This document shows positions 17,389 to 25,391 of a stretch of DNA of 50,662 nt, piece after piece (the first letter of the stretch is position 1; each line of letters starts with the position of its first letter). The notes beneath the pieces were generated by a model. It ran no database searches. It was not told where the DNA came from and saw only the letters and a program-made list of their open reading frames with translations. The DNA lies in NCBI GenBank assembly GCA_018060185.1, contig JAGOWQ010000009.1, positions 1-50,662 of the forward strand. Reading direction: 5' to 3'. The DNA is from Leptotrichiaceae bacterium. Lineage in GTDB: Bacteria; Fusobacteriota; Fusobacteriia; Fusobacteriales; Leptotrichiaceae. The translations under genes and the position numbers were made by a program.

Positions 17389-17471
17389 CTAAATAACAAA
17401 TAAAAGGGAATAATTAAAATTAAAATAATAAAAATATAAAATTAGCTGTCATAAATTTGATAGCTATTTTT
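17389..17471 (+). ncRNA. Candidate short RNA or leader upstream of comM
   Basis: The consensus-like promoter at 17360-17388 and the hairpin ending at 17471 would define a transcript of roughly 75 nt. It contains no ATG-started frame. It could be an independent small RNA or an attenuated leader of comM. I do not recognise it as any known RNA family. This is inference from promoter and terminator positions only; the strand and exact ends are uncertain. Confidence 0.3.
17443..17471 (+). terminator. Terminator-like hairpin between tag and comM
   Basis: TAGCTGTCA (17443-17451) pairs with TGATAGCTA (17458-17466) over 9 bp with one G-T pair, loop TAAATT, followed by TTTTT (17467-17471). A run of A upstream means it could also stop leftward transcription. 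Confidence 0.55.
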
Positions 17472-17540
17472 AAAAATTATAATAATAAATCAAAAATAGT
17501 ATATAATAAAAATATAAGAGTTATAGAATAAGGGGGGAAT

Positions 17541-19061
17541 ATGGCTATAAGTGTACTTAGTTGTAGTTACATGGGTATAGAATCATATATAGTAGAAGTT
17601 GAAGTAGATATATCAAACGGATTACCTATTTTTAATATTGTAGGAATGGGAGATTTGGCTATTTTAGAGAGCAAAGAGAGAATAAGAAGTTGCTTTAAGA
17701 ATTTAGATTTGGAATTTCCTGTAAAAAGAGTTTTGGTTAATTTATCTCCTGCAGATTTGAAGAAAAAAGGGAGTCATTTTGATTTACCTGTATTTATAGG
17801 AATACTTGCTAATATTGGGAAAATTAAAAAAATGTATAATTTAAAGAATTATTTGATTTTAGGAGAAATATCACTTAATGGAAAGGTTAAATCTGTTCGT
17901 GGTGTTATAAATGCCACTATTTTAGCTAAAGAAAAAGGTATAAAAGGGATAATCGTTCCTTTTGAAAATTATAATGAAGCAAGTTTAATTTCTGAAGTTG
18001 AAGTAGTTCCAGTTGGAGAGATAAGAGATGTTATTTCATTTTTAAATGAAAAAATACCCAAAGAAGAATTATATAAATTATTAGTTAATAAAAATATGGA
18101 AAATAATATTAAAAAAGAAGAAGAAATAAAAAATATAGATTTTTCTGAAATAAAAGGCCAGTATTTAGCAAAAAGAGCTATGGAAATTGCCGCTGCTGGT
18201 GGTCATAGTGTATTTTTAATGGGTGACCCAGGTTCAGGAAAATCTATGATAGCTAAAAGATTTATTACAATCCTTCCAGATATGACAGAAGAGGAAATAA
18301 TAGAAACAACAAAAATTTATAGTATTTCAGGAATGCTTTCATCTACAGAGCCAATCATAAAAAAAAGACCTTTTAGATCACCTCATCATACAGCAACTCA
18401 AACTGCAATGGTAGGCGGAGCGACAAGAGTAGGAGAAATTACTTTAGCGTTAAATGGAGTATTTTTTTTAGATGAACTAGGAGAATTTGGTATAAAGACA
18501 CTTGAGACCTTAAGACAACCACTTGAAAATGGGAGTATAACTATATCAAGAGCAAACTCAATAATAACTTATCCAGTAAAGAATATAACAATAATGGCTT
18601 CTAATCCATCACCATCAGGTTTTTTTCCTGAAGATCCTCAATGTACAGATAGCTTAAGAGATATAAAAAATTATCAAAAAAGATTTTCAGGACCTTTATT
18701 GGATAGAGTGGATTTATATGTGGAGATGAGAAGATTGAAAAAAGAAGAAATATTTAGTGAAAAACTGAGTGAAAGCTCAGAAAAAATAAAAGAAAGAGTA
18801 ATAAAAGCAAGGCAATTGCAAAAGAAAAGATATAAAAGTAACATGTTAAATTTTCAAATGAATAGAAATCAAATTTCTAAATATTGTGAACTAGATAAAG
18901 AATCAAAAGAAGTATTGGAAAAAGCCATAGATAGCTTAAAACTTTCTGTAAGAATGTATGATAAAATTTTAAAAATTTCAAGGACAATATCTGATTTAGA
19001 TAACTCTGAAAAAATAAAAATAAATCATTTATTAGAAGCATTGAATTATAGAAAAAAGTAA
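17541..19061 (+). CDS. comM: ComM/YifB family Mg-chelatase-like AAA+ ATPase
   Basis: A 506-residue protein. The N-terminal domain (1-170) has the Lon-protease-like fold start YIVEVEVDISNGLPIFNIVG and SPADLKKKGSHFDLP. The AAA+ domain has Walker A GDPGSGKS (about 229-236), Walker B FFLDELGEF and the MCM/Mg-chelatase features FRSPHHTA and NPSPSG. The C-terminal domain matches Mg_chelatase_C. ComM is a hexameric branch-migration helicase that extends recombination during natural transformation. The start is fixed by AGGGGGGAAT just upstream. No other competence gene is in the window. Confidence 0.93.
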   Translation: MAISVLSCSYMGIESYIVEVEVDISNGLPIFNIVGMGDLAILESKERIRSCFKNLDLEFPVKRVLVNLSPADLKKKGSHFDLPVFIGILANIGKIKKMYNLKNYLILGEISLNGKVKSVRGVINATILAKEKGIKGIIVPFENYNEASLISEVEVVPVGEIRDVISFLNEKIPKEELYKLLVNKNMENNIKKEEEIKNIDFSEIKGQYLAKRAMEIAAAGGHSVFLMGDPGSGKSMIAKRFITILPDMTEEEIIETTKIYSISGMLSSTEPIIKKRPFRSPHHTATQTAMVGGATRVGEITLALNGVFFLDELGEFGIKTLETLRQPLENGSITISRANSIITYPVKNITIMASNPSPSGFFPEDPQCTDSLRDIKNYQKRFSGPLLDRVDLYVEMRRLKKEEIFSEKLSESSEKIKERVIKARQLQKKRYKSNMLNFQMNRNQISKYCELDKESKEVLEKAIDSLKLSVRMYDKILKISRTISDLDNSEKIKINHLLEALNYRKK

Positions 19062-19085
19062 TATAACAGTAATAAATAATATAAG

Positions 19086-19130
19086 AAATATTTTTATGAA
19101 TTTTGAAAAAGATGAGTAAAAATATTTTTT
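19086..19130 (+). terminator. Possible AT-only terminator after comM
   Basis: AAATATTTTTA (19086-19096) and TAAAAATATTT (19117-19127) form an 11-bp stem with a 20-nt loop, then TTT. The stem contains only A-T pairs, so it is weak; low confidence. It lies 25 bp after the comM stop. Confidence 0.3.
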
Positions 19131-19224
19131 ATTTTATAAAATACAATTTTAAATAAAAATATATGAAGCGAATGATTTTTAGATATTCAATATTAACTGT
19201 AAAAATGGGTGATAACTTTTTTGC

Positions 19225-19246
19225 AAAATATATTGAAAATATATTG
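19225..19246 (+). repeat. Tandem 11-bp repeat ahead of the first PRD regulator
   Basis: AAAATATATTG occurs twice head to tail (19225-19235 and 19236-19246). Directly downstream is a weak promoter candidate, TTGTTT (19250-19255), 16 bp, TATTAT (19272-19277), and then the regulator start at 19304. Copies one helical turn apart next to a -35 are a common activator-site arrangement, but the base composition makes chance repeats likely enough that this stays tentative. Confidence 0.4.
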
Positions 19247-19303
19247 AAATTGTTTAAATAGAATTATGAGTTATTATATAGTGAGAGGTAAGGAGTGTGA
19301 GAA

Positions 19304-21370
19304 ATGTTAAATAATAAAGAGATAGATATATTGAATAAATTGTCCGAAGGAGTAAAATATTCATTTAAAGAGATATCAGAAAAATACGACATTTCAGACA
19401 GAACTGCTAGATATTATATAAATAATATTGATTATATTTTAGATATATTAGGATATAAAATAACAGAAAAAAATAAAAACGTAATAACTTTAGATATAAA
19501 TCAAGATTTTAAAAAAATTTTTGAAATTTTAAAAGAAAACAAAAGACTATTTTTAGACGAACGTCAATATATGTTAAAGTTAATTCTATTTTTTGATAAA
19601 AATGGACTTAATATAAGTGAATTTTCTAAAGAAAATGACTTTTCACGAACAACAGTAAAAAAAGATTTGAAAATATTAGAAAATGAACTGAAAGAATCTG
19701 ATATCGAATTAATATATGTAAATAATAAAGGATATAGGCTCGTTGGAAATAAACAGAAAATCTTGGTTAAGCAAGAAGAAGTAATTGAAAAGGTATTAAA
19801 TATAGTAGAAAATAAATCTAAAATAACCAATGTAGAGATTTTGAATAAATTTTATAAATATATAAAAACAGAAAATATAGAAAAAATTAAAAAATTTATA
19901 TTGAAAATAGAAAAAAAAATGAAATTAAGTATCAATAAAGAAAGCTATAATAAAATAATTTCTTATATGTTAGTTCTGTTAAATTATAATGAAAATGATG
20001 AAAATGATGAGAATTTACTTGCAAAAAAATTCATATATAGTACAGAAGAATTTAAAATAATAAAACAAGTTTTATTTAGCATATTTGGGAATAATGGTAT
20101 TAACAATGAGAATTTATTAAGAATATCTGACTTGATAATGGGGATGAGTATTAATGGATTAAAAAATAATTCCTTTGAAGATTGGATTGATGAAGAACTT
20201 ATGATAAGAAAAATGATTATCAAGATAGGTAAAGTAGTCAAAATAGATTTATCAGAAGATGAAATTTTATATGAAGGGTTACTCTATCATATAAAACCTG
20301 CTATGTACAGGATGAAAAATAATATTCAAATAGTAAATTCAGTTTTTAAAGAACTTATAATAACGAATGATCCTGTGTTAAAAGTAGTAAAAGAAGGGTT
20401 GAGTGAAATAGAAAAGTTATTTAATGTTGAATTTCCTGAAGATGAAATATCTTTAATAGGATTTCATATAAAGGCTGCTATTGAAAGAAATACAGAAGAA
20501 AGGGCGAAAAAAATAATTCTTGTATGTGGTTTAGGATACGGGAGCTCAAAAGTTTTAGAGCAAAGTTTAAAAGAAAATTATGATTTGGATATAGTTGATG
20601 TACTGTCTTACTCTTTTATTGAAAATAGCATTCCAAATTATAAAAATGTAGATTTAATTTTAACTACAGTAGATTTTAATAATAATTCTAATATACCAGT
20701 TATAAAAATAAATCCTCTTTTAAAAGAAGATGATATGAAAGAATTGTCAAAATATGGAATAAAGAAAAATAAAAACAAGATTTCTCTAAAAAATATGCTT
20801 AATATAATAGAAAAAAATGCGATTATTAAAAATAAAGAAGAGCTTATAGAAAATTTGAAAAGAGAGTTTGGTAGTAAAGTAATTAATGATTTTACAGAAA
20901 TATATTTTTCATTAAACAATTTTTTAAATAAAGAAAATGTTAAAATTATAGATAGAGTAAATGACTGGAAAGAAGCAGTATTAAAATCTGGAGAAATTCT
21001 TATAAAAAATAAAGTAGTAAATAAAAAGTATGTAGATGAAATGATAAAAATAATATTAAAATTAGGGGCATATATAGTTATAGAAGAAGGAATAGCTATA
21101 CCGCATGCTTCAATATCAGAAAATGTATATAAAACAGGGGTATCTTTACTAATAGTTAAAGAAAAAATTTATTTTCCTAATGGAAAAGGTGCAAATATTT
21201 TTTTAAGTTTTGCAGCTAAAAATAAAAATGAATATGAAATAATATTAAAAGATTTATTTGAATTAATAACAAAATATAATTTTATAGAAGAGATATCAAA
21301 TATAAAAAATTATACTGAATTAGAAAAATATTTTGAAAGGAGTAAATATGCTGTGGGAAAGTTTAGGTGA
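19304..21370 (+). CDS. PRD-type PTS-controlled transcription regulator with EIIB and EIIA domains (module 1)
   Basis: A 688-residue activator of the LicR/MtlR/ManR class. Order: two helix-turn-helix segments (1-150), PRD1 (about 185-290), PRD2 (about 300-395), an EIIB-like domain opening at LVCGLGYGSSKV (about 406) and an EIIA-like domain (about 540-685) with IAIPHAS. PRD2 keeps both phosphorylatable His positions (LLYHIKPAM, LIGFHIKA), while PRD1 appears to have lost them; it also has an Asn-Glu-Asp repeat from a short DNA repeat at 19988-20012. It should sense PTS phosphorylation and drive the ascorbate-type operon directly behind it. Start ATG follows AAGGAG. Its end overlaps the next gene by 23 bp. 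Confidence 0.88.
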   Translation: MLNNKEIDILNKLSEGVKYSFKEISEKYDISDRTARYYINNIDYILDILGYKITEKNKNVITLDINQDFKKIFEILKENKRLFLDERQYMLKLILFFDKNGLNISEFSKENDFSRTTVKKDLKILENELKESDIELIYVNNKGYRLVGNKQKILVKQEEVIEKVLNIVENKSKITNVEILNKFYKYIKTENIEKIKKFILKIEKKMKLSINKESYNKIISYMLVLLNYNENDENDENLLAKKFIYSTEEFKIIKQVLFSIFGNNGINNENLLRISDLIMGMSINGLKNNSFEDWIDEELMIRKMIIKIGKVVKIDLSEDEILYEGLLYHIKPAMYRMKNNIQIVNSVFKELIITNDPVLKVVKEGLSEIEKLFNVEFPEDEISLIGFHIKAAIERNTEERAKKIILVCGLGYGSSKVLEQSLKENYDLDIVDVLSYSFIENSIPNYKNVDLILTTVDFNNNSNIPVIKINPLLKEDDMKELSKYGIKKNKNKISLKNMLNIIEKNAIIKNKEELIENLKREFGSKVINDFTEIYFSLNNFLNKENVKIIDRVNDWKEAVLKSGEILIKNKVVNKKYVDEMIKIILKLGAYIVIEEGIAIPHASISENVYKTGVSLLIVKEKIYFPNGKGANIFLSFAAKNKNEYEIILKDLFELITKYNFIEEISNIKNYTELEKYFERSKYAVGKFR

Positions 21371-21785
21371 AAATATTCAAGTAGAAACTAAAGTAGATAA
21401 TTGGGAAGAAAGTATTAAAATAGCTTCAAAACCTATGATTGAAAAAAAAATCATTGAAGAAAGATATGTAGAGGCAATGATTAAAAATATAAAAAAATTA
21501 GGATTTTTTGTAGTTTTAAGAGAATACTTAGCTATGCCTCATGCAAGGCCAGAAGAAGGGGCAATGGAAACTGGTATTAGTTTTTTAAAAGTTAATAATC
21601 CTGTAAAATATGGAAATGAAGATGTTTACTTAATATTTGTTCTTGCTTCTAAAGATATGGAAAGTCATACAAGCATATTAATGGAGCTTGCAGAGTTATT
21701 TCAAGACGATGAAGTTATAGAGCGACTTATAAAAACTGATACATTGGATGAAATAAAAGAAATAATTAAAAATTATAATAATTAA
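21348..21785 (+). CDS. PTS EIIA component, fructose/mannitol/ascorbate type
   Basis: A 145-residue EIIA2-family protein with the phosphorylated histidine in LAMPHARPEE (His65). ATG 21348 is preferred over a TTG at 21333 because AAAGGAG (21336-21342) lies just upstream. It resembles the C-terminal EIIA domain of the preceding regulator throughout (DNWEES against NDWKEA, MIKNIKKLG against MIKIILKLG), so the two are paralogues side by side. It should pass phosphate from HPr to the EIIB encoded next. Confidence 0.9.
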   Translation: MLWESLGENIQVETKVDNWEESIKIASKPMIEKKIIEERYVEAMIKNIKKLGFFVVLREYLAMPHARPEEGAMETGISFLKVNNPVKYGNEDVYLIFVLASKDMESHTSILMELAELFQDDEVIERLIKTDTLDEIKEIIKNYNN

Positions 21786-21807
21786 ATAAAATTAGGAGGA
21801 TGATATT

Positions 21808-22077
21808 ATGAGAATTATGGCAGTTTGCGGTTCAGGATTAGGGAGCAGTTTTATGGTGGAAATGAATATAAAAAAAGTTCTAAAAAAAATTGGAGTAGAA
21901 GCTGAAGTAGAGCATTCTGATTTAGCTTCAGCGGTTCCAGGAGTTGCAGATGTATTTGTTATGGGAAAAGATTTAGCTGATAGTGCAAGTGTTCCAAAAG
22001 ATAAACTCATTGTTTTAGATAATATAATAAGTTTACCAGAACTTGAAGAAAAATTATCAAATTATTTTGGAAAATAG
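21808..22077 (+). CDS. PTS EIIB component, ascorbate (SgaB/UlaB) type
   Basis: An 89-residue EIIB. The phosphocysteine is Cys7 in MAVCGSGLGSSFM, the P-loop of the lactose/ascorbate-type EIIB family. It lies 22 bp after EIIA behind TTAGGAGGAT and 33 bp before the EIIC gene, so the transporter subunits are separate proteins made from one operon. Confidence 0.93.
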   Translation: MRIMAVCGSGLGSSFMVEMNIKKVLKKIGVEAEVEHSDLASAVPGVADVFVMGKDLADSASVPKDKLIVLDNIISLPELEEKLSNYFGK

Positions 22078-22110
22078 ATTTGAAAATATAAATTAAAGGA
22101 GGAAATAGAA

Positions 22111-23460
22111 ATGGAATATATTTTAAATTTTATAGTAGACATATTAAAAATACCTTCAATTTTAGTTGGTGTAATGGCAATGTTAGGATTATTATTTCAA
22201 AAAAAACCTTTTACAGATGTGGTTAAAGGGACCGTTAAAACAATATTAGGATTTATAGTATTAGGTGGAGGTGCAGGAGTATTAGTAGGAGCACTGTCTC
22301 CGATGGGTGCAATGTTTGAACAAGGATTTAACGTACAAGGTATAGTCCCAAATAATGAGGCTATAGTTTCAATGGCATTAAAAGAATATGGTACAATAAC
22401 AGCTCTTATAATGGCCTTAGGTATGTTTTTCAATATATTTATAGCGAGATTTACAAAATTAAAATATATATTTTTAACAGGGCATCATACTTTATATATG
22501 GCTTGTATGATTGCAATAATTTTAAAAGTTGGAGGATTTGAAGGAACTTTATTAGTGGTAATAGGTTCTCTAGCATTAGGACTTGTAATGGCTATTTTCC
22601 CAGCAATGGCACAACCATATATGAGAAAAATAACTGGAAGTGATGATGTTGGATTTGGTCATTTTAGCACAATAGGTTACGTATTATCAGGAATGGTTGG
22701 TTCTTTAGTAGGTAAAGGGTCAAAATCAACAGAAGAAATGAAATTGCCTAAGAACTTAAGTTTCTTAAGAGATAGCTCTATTTCAATTTCACTAACAATG
22801 ATGGCAATATATTTAATTTTAGCTCTTGTGGCGGGAAGAGAGTTTGTTGAGACAAATTTAAGTGGAGGAGATAATTACTTGGTATTTGCAGTTATTCAAG
22901 CAATAACATTTGCAGCAGGTGTTTACATTATATTAGCAGGAGTTAGATTAGTTTTAGCAGAAATAGTTCCAGCTTTTGTAGGATTTTCTGAAAAATTAGT
23001 TCCAAATGCAAAGCCTGCACTAGACTGTCCGATAGTTTTTCCTTATGCACCAAATGCAGTATTAATAGGATTTTTATGTAGTTTTTTAGGAGGAATAGTA
23101 GGACTGATCATGCTTGGAATGCTGAAATGGACTTTAATATTACCTGGTGTAGTTCCACATTTTTTTACTGGTGCAACAGCAGGAGTATTTGGTAATTCAA
23201 CAGGGGGTAGAAGAGGAGCAGCTTTAGGATCATTTGCAAATGGATTGTTATTGACATTCCTTCCTGTAATATTATTACCAGTTTTAGGAAATTTAGGATT
23301 TGCAAATACTACTTTTTCAGATACAGATTTTGCTACTGTTGGAATAATATTAGGGAACATGTCCAAGTCATTATCTCCTATTGTAATTTCAGTAATAATA
23401 GTAGCAATAACAGCAATATTAGTAGTTTTAGGCTTTATTCCTTCAAAAACAAAAAAATAA
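22111..23460 (+). CDS. PTS EIIC permease, ascorbate (SgaT/UlaA) family
   Basis: A 449-residue permease of the AG (ascorbate-galactitol) superfamily with about 11 membrane helices. The start FIVDILKIPSILVGVMAMLGLLFQKK and the GGAGVLVGALSPMG segment match UlaA. UlaA takes up L-ascorbate in E. coli, but many SgaT homologues next to transketolase genes have other or unknown pentose-like substrates. No ascorbate-catabolic ula genes are present here, so ascorbate is not certain. Confidence 0.9.
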   Translation: MEYILNFIVDILKIPSILVGVMAMLGLLFQKKPFTDVVKGTVKTILGFIVLGGGAGVLVGALSPMGAMFEQGFNVQGIVPNNEAIVSMALKEYGTITALIMALGMFFNIFIARFTKLKYIFLTGHHTLYMACMIAIILKVGGFEGTLLVVIGSLALGLVMAIFPAMAQPYMRKITGSDDVGFGHFSTIGYVLSGMVGSLVGKGSKSTEEMKLPKNLSFLRDSSISISLTMMAIYLILALVAGREFVETNLSGGDNYLVFAVIQAITFAAGVYIILAGVRLVLAEIVPAFVGFSEKLVPNAKPALDCPIVFPYAPNAVLIGFLCSFLGGIVGLIMLGMLKWTLILPGVVPHFFTGATAGVFGNSTGGRRGAALGSFANGLLLTFLPVILLPVLGNLGFANTTFSDTDFATVGIILGNMSKSLSPIVISVIIVAITAILVVLGFIPSKTKK

Positions 23461-23495
23461 AAATAAGACTTTAATTTATAGCAAGGAGATAAAAA

Positions 23496-24341
23496 GTGGA
23501 AAAAAATAATGAAAAATTAAAAGAAATGAAAAAAATGTCAAATAACATTAGAATACATACATTAAAGTCATTGACAAATTTAGGTTTTGGTCATTATGGA
23601 GGGAGTTTATCTATTGTAGAGACATTGGGAGTTTTATATGGTGGAGTTATGAATTTAGACGTAAATAATCCTAATTGGGAAGAAAGAGATTATTTTGTTT
23701 TATCTAAAGGTCACGCAGGACCTGCATTGTATTCTGCATTAGCATTAAAAGGTTTTTTTCCTTTGGAAGAACTTATGAAGTTAAATGAAAACGGAACGAC
23801 TCTTCCTAGTCATCCTGATAGACTAAAAACTAAAGGTGTAGATGCAACTACAGGATCATTGGGACAAGGAATTTCCATTGCTACAGGGATAGCTAAATCC
23901 TTGAAAATGGATAAAAAAGAAAATAGAGTATTTTCAATAATTGGAGATGGAGAAATGAACGAAGGACAATGTTGGGAAGCATTTCAATTTATAGCTCATC
24001 ACAATTTGAATAATTTAGTTATATTTTTAGATTATAATAAACAACAACTAGATGGATATTTAGAAAATATAATAAACCCTTTCTCCTTTGAAGAAAAACT
24101 TAAATCTTTTGGATTTGAAGTTAGAACAGTCAAAGGAGATGATATAAAAGCTATATATGAAGCTGTAAAGGACAAAAGGAAAAATAATGAAAAACCTTTA
24201 TTTATAATACTTGATACAATAAAGGGGCAAGGAGTAGAATGTATAGAAAAAATGAGTAATTCTCACCATTTGAGATTGACAGAGGAATTAAAAAATGAAA
24301 TAGAAAAAGTAATAAAAAAACTTGAAAGGGAGGTAGATTAA
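23496..24341 (+). CDS. Transketolase, N-terminal subunit
   Basis: A 281-residue first half of a split transketolase. It carries the thiamine diphosphate motif GDGEMNEGQ followed about 25 residues later by DYNKQQLDG, and the SKGHAGPALYSAL and GSLGQGIS segments. It starts with GTG after AAGGAGAT. The C-terminal half is encoded immediately downstream with no gap; the two together transfer two-carbon ketol units between sugar phosphates. Placement in a PTS operon suggests the imported sugar is turned into a ketopentose phosphate such as xylulose 5-phosphate. Confidence 0.93.
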   Translation: MEKNNEKLKEMKKMSNNIRIHTLKSLTNLGFGHYGGSLSIVETLGVLYGGVMNLDVNNPNWEERDYFVLSKGHAGPALYSALALKGFFPLEELMKLNENGTTLPSHPDRLKTKGVDATTGSLGQGISIATGIAKSLKMDKKENRVFSIIGDGEMNEGQCWEAFQFIAHHNLNNLVIFLDYNKQQLDGYLENIINPFSFEEKLKSFGFEVRTVKGDDIKAIYEAVKDKRKNNEKPLFIILDTIKGQGVECIEKMSNSHHLRLTEELKNEIEKVIKKLEREVD

Positions 24342-25301
24342 GTGTATAAATTGTACAATGGAAAAATAAAAAAAGATGATATGGAAATGAGAAAAGTTTA
24401 CTCTACCAAACTTTTAGAGCTAATGAAAAAAGATAACAGAATAATTTCGCTAGAAGCAGATCTTATGAGTGCCATGACAGTTGATAATATACAAAAAGTA
24501 GAACCAGAAAAAGTAATTAACTGCGGAATAATGGAAGCAAATATGATAGGAGTAGCGGGAGGGATGTCAATAGCTGGCAAATATCCATTTGCCCATACAT
24601 TTACGGCTTTTGCTAGTAGAAGATGCTTCGATCAGTTATTTATGTCATGTGCTTATCAGAATAATAATGTGAAAGTAATTGCTTCTGATGCAGGAGTTAC
24701 GGCAGTACATAACGGAGGAACACACATGTCTTTTGAAGATATGGGAATAATGAGAGGATTATCTAATACAATTGTTATGGAAGTTACAGACGGTGTCATG
24801 TTTGAAAATATATTAGAACAAATTGCATTGAAAGATGGTTTTTATTGGATAAGAACCATAAGAAAAAACGCATATACTATTTATGAAAAAGGCTCAGAAT
24901 TTAAAATAGGAAAAGGAAATATAATAAAAGATGGAAAAGATGTTACTCTAATAGCAAATGGAATAATGGTTATAGAGGCATTAAAAGCAGCTGAAAAATT
25001 AGAAAAAAATGGAATAAGCACAGCTGTAATTGATATGTTTACATTAAATCCTATAGATAGTGAATTAATAAAAAAATATGCTGATAAAACTGGGAAAATA
25101 GTCACTTGTGAAAATCATAGTATTCATAATGGTTTAGGAAGTGCTGTATGCGAAGTAGTGGCTGAAAATGGGAATGCAAAGGTTAAAAGGATAGGAATAC
25201 AACAGAGGTATGGACAAGTAGGGACATTAGAGTTTTTAATGGAAGAATACGAACTTACGTCAGATCATATTTATAAAAAAGCTAAAGAATTTTTTGAATA
25301 G
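24342..25301 (+). CDS. Transketolase, C-terminal subunit
   Basis: A 319-residue second half: pyrimidine-binding domain with the catalytic Glu region in GIMEANMIGVAGGMSIAG, then FAHTFTAFASRR, DAGVTAVHNGGTH, and a C-terminal transketolase domain (AVIDMFTLNPID, ENHSIHNGLGSAV). GTG start at 24342 lies directly on the stop of the N-terminal subunit, with GGGAGG inside the upstream gene as the ribosome site. Last gene of module 1; a terminator follows. Confidence 0.93.
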   Translation: MYKLYNGKIKKDDMEMRKVYSTKLLELMKKDNRIISLEADLMSAMTVDNIQKVEPEKVINCGIMEANMIGVAGGMSIAGKYPFAHTFTAFASRRCFDQLFMSCAYQNNNVKVIASDAGVTAVHNGGTHMSFEDMGIMRGLSNTIVMEVTDGVMFENILEQIALKDGFYWIRTIRKNAYTIYEKGSEFKIGKGNIIKDGKDVTLIANGIMVIEALKAAEKLEKNGISTAVIDMFTLNPIDSELIKKYADKTGKIVTCENHSIHNGLGSAVCEVVAENGNAKVKRIGIQQRYGQVGTLEFLMEEYELTSDHIYKKAKEFFE

Positions 25302-25310
25302 AATAAATAA

Positions 25311-25340
25311 AAAAATGATAATTACAATTATCATTTTTTT
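25311..25340 (+). terminator. Terminator after the transketolase genes
   Basis: A 12-bp stem (AAAAATGATAAT, 25311-25322, with ATTATCATTTTT, 25327-25338), loop TACA and a T-run to 25340. It is symmetric enough to work in both directions. Confidence 0.8.
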
Positions 25341-25341
25341 A

Positions 25342-25370
25342 TTTCCATAGTAAAAATAGAGGGTTATAAT
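25342..25370 (+). promoter_or_regulatory. Promoter of PTS module 2
   Basis: TTTCCA (25342-25347), 17-bp spacer, TATAAT (25365-25370), 21 bp before the regulator start codon at 25392. It begins directly after the previous terminator. Confidence 0.5.
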
Positions 25371-25391
25371 AATAAAGAAGGAGGGAGACAA

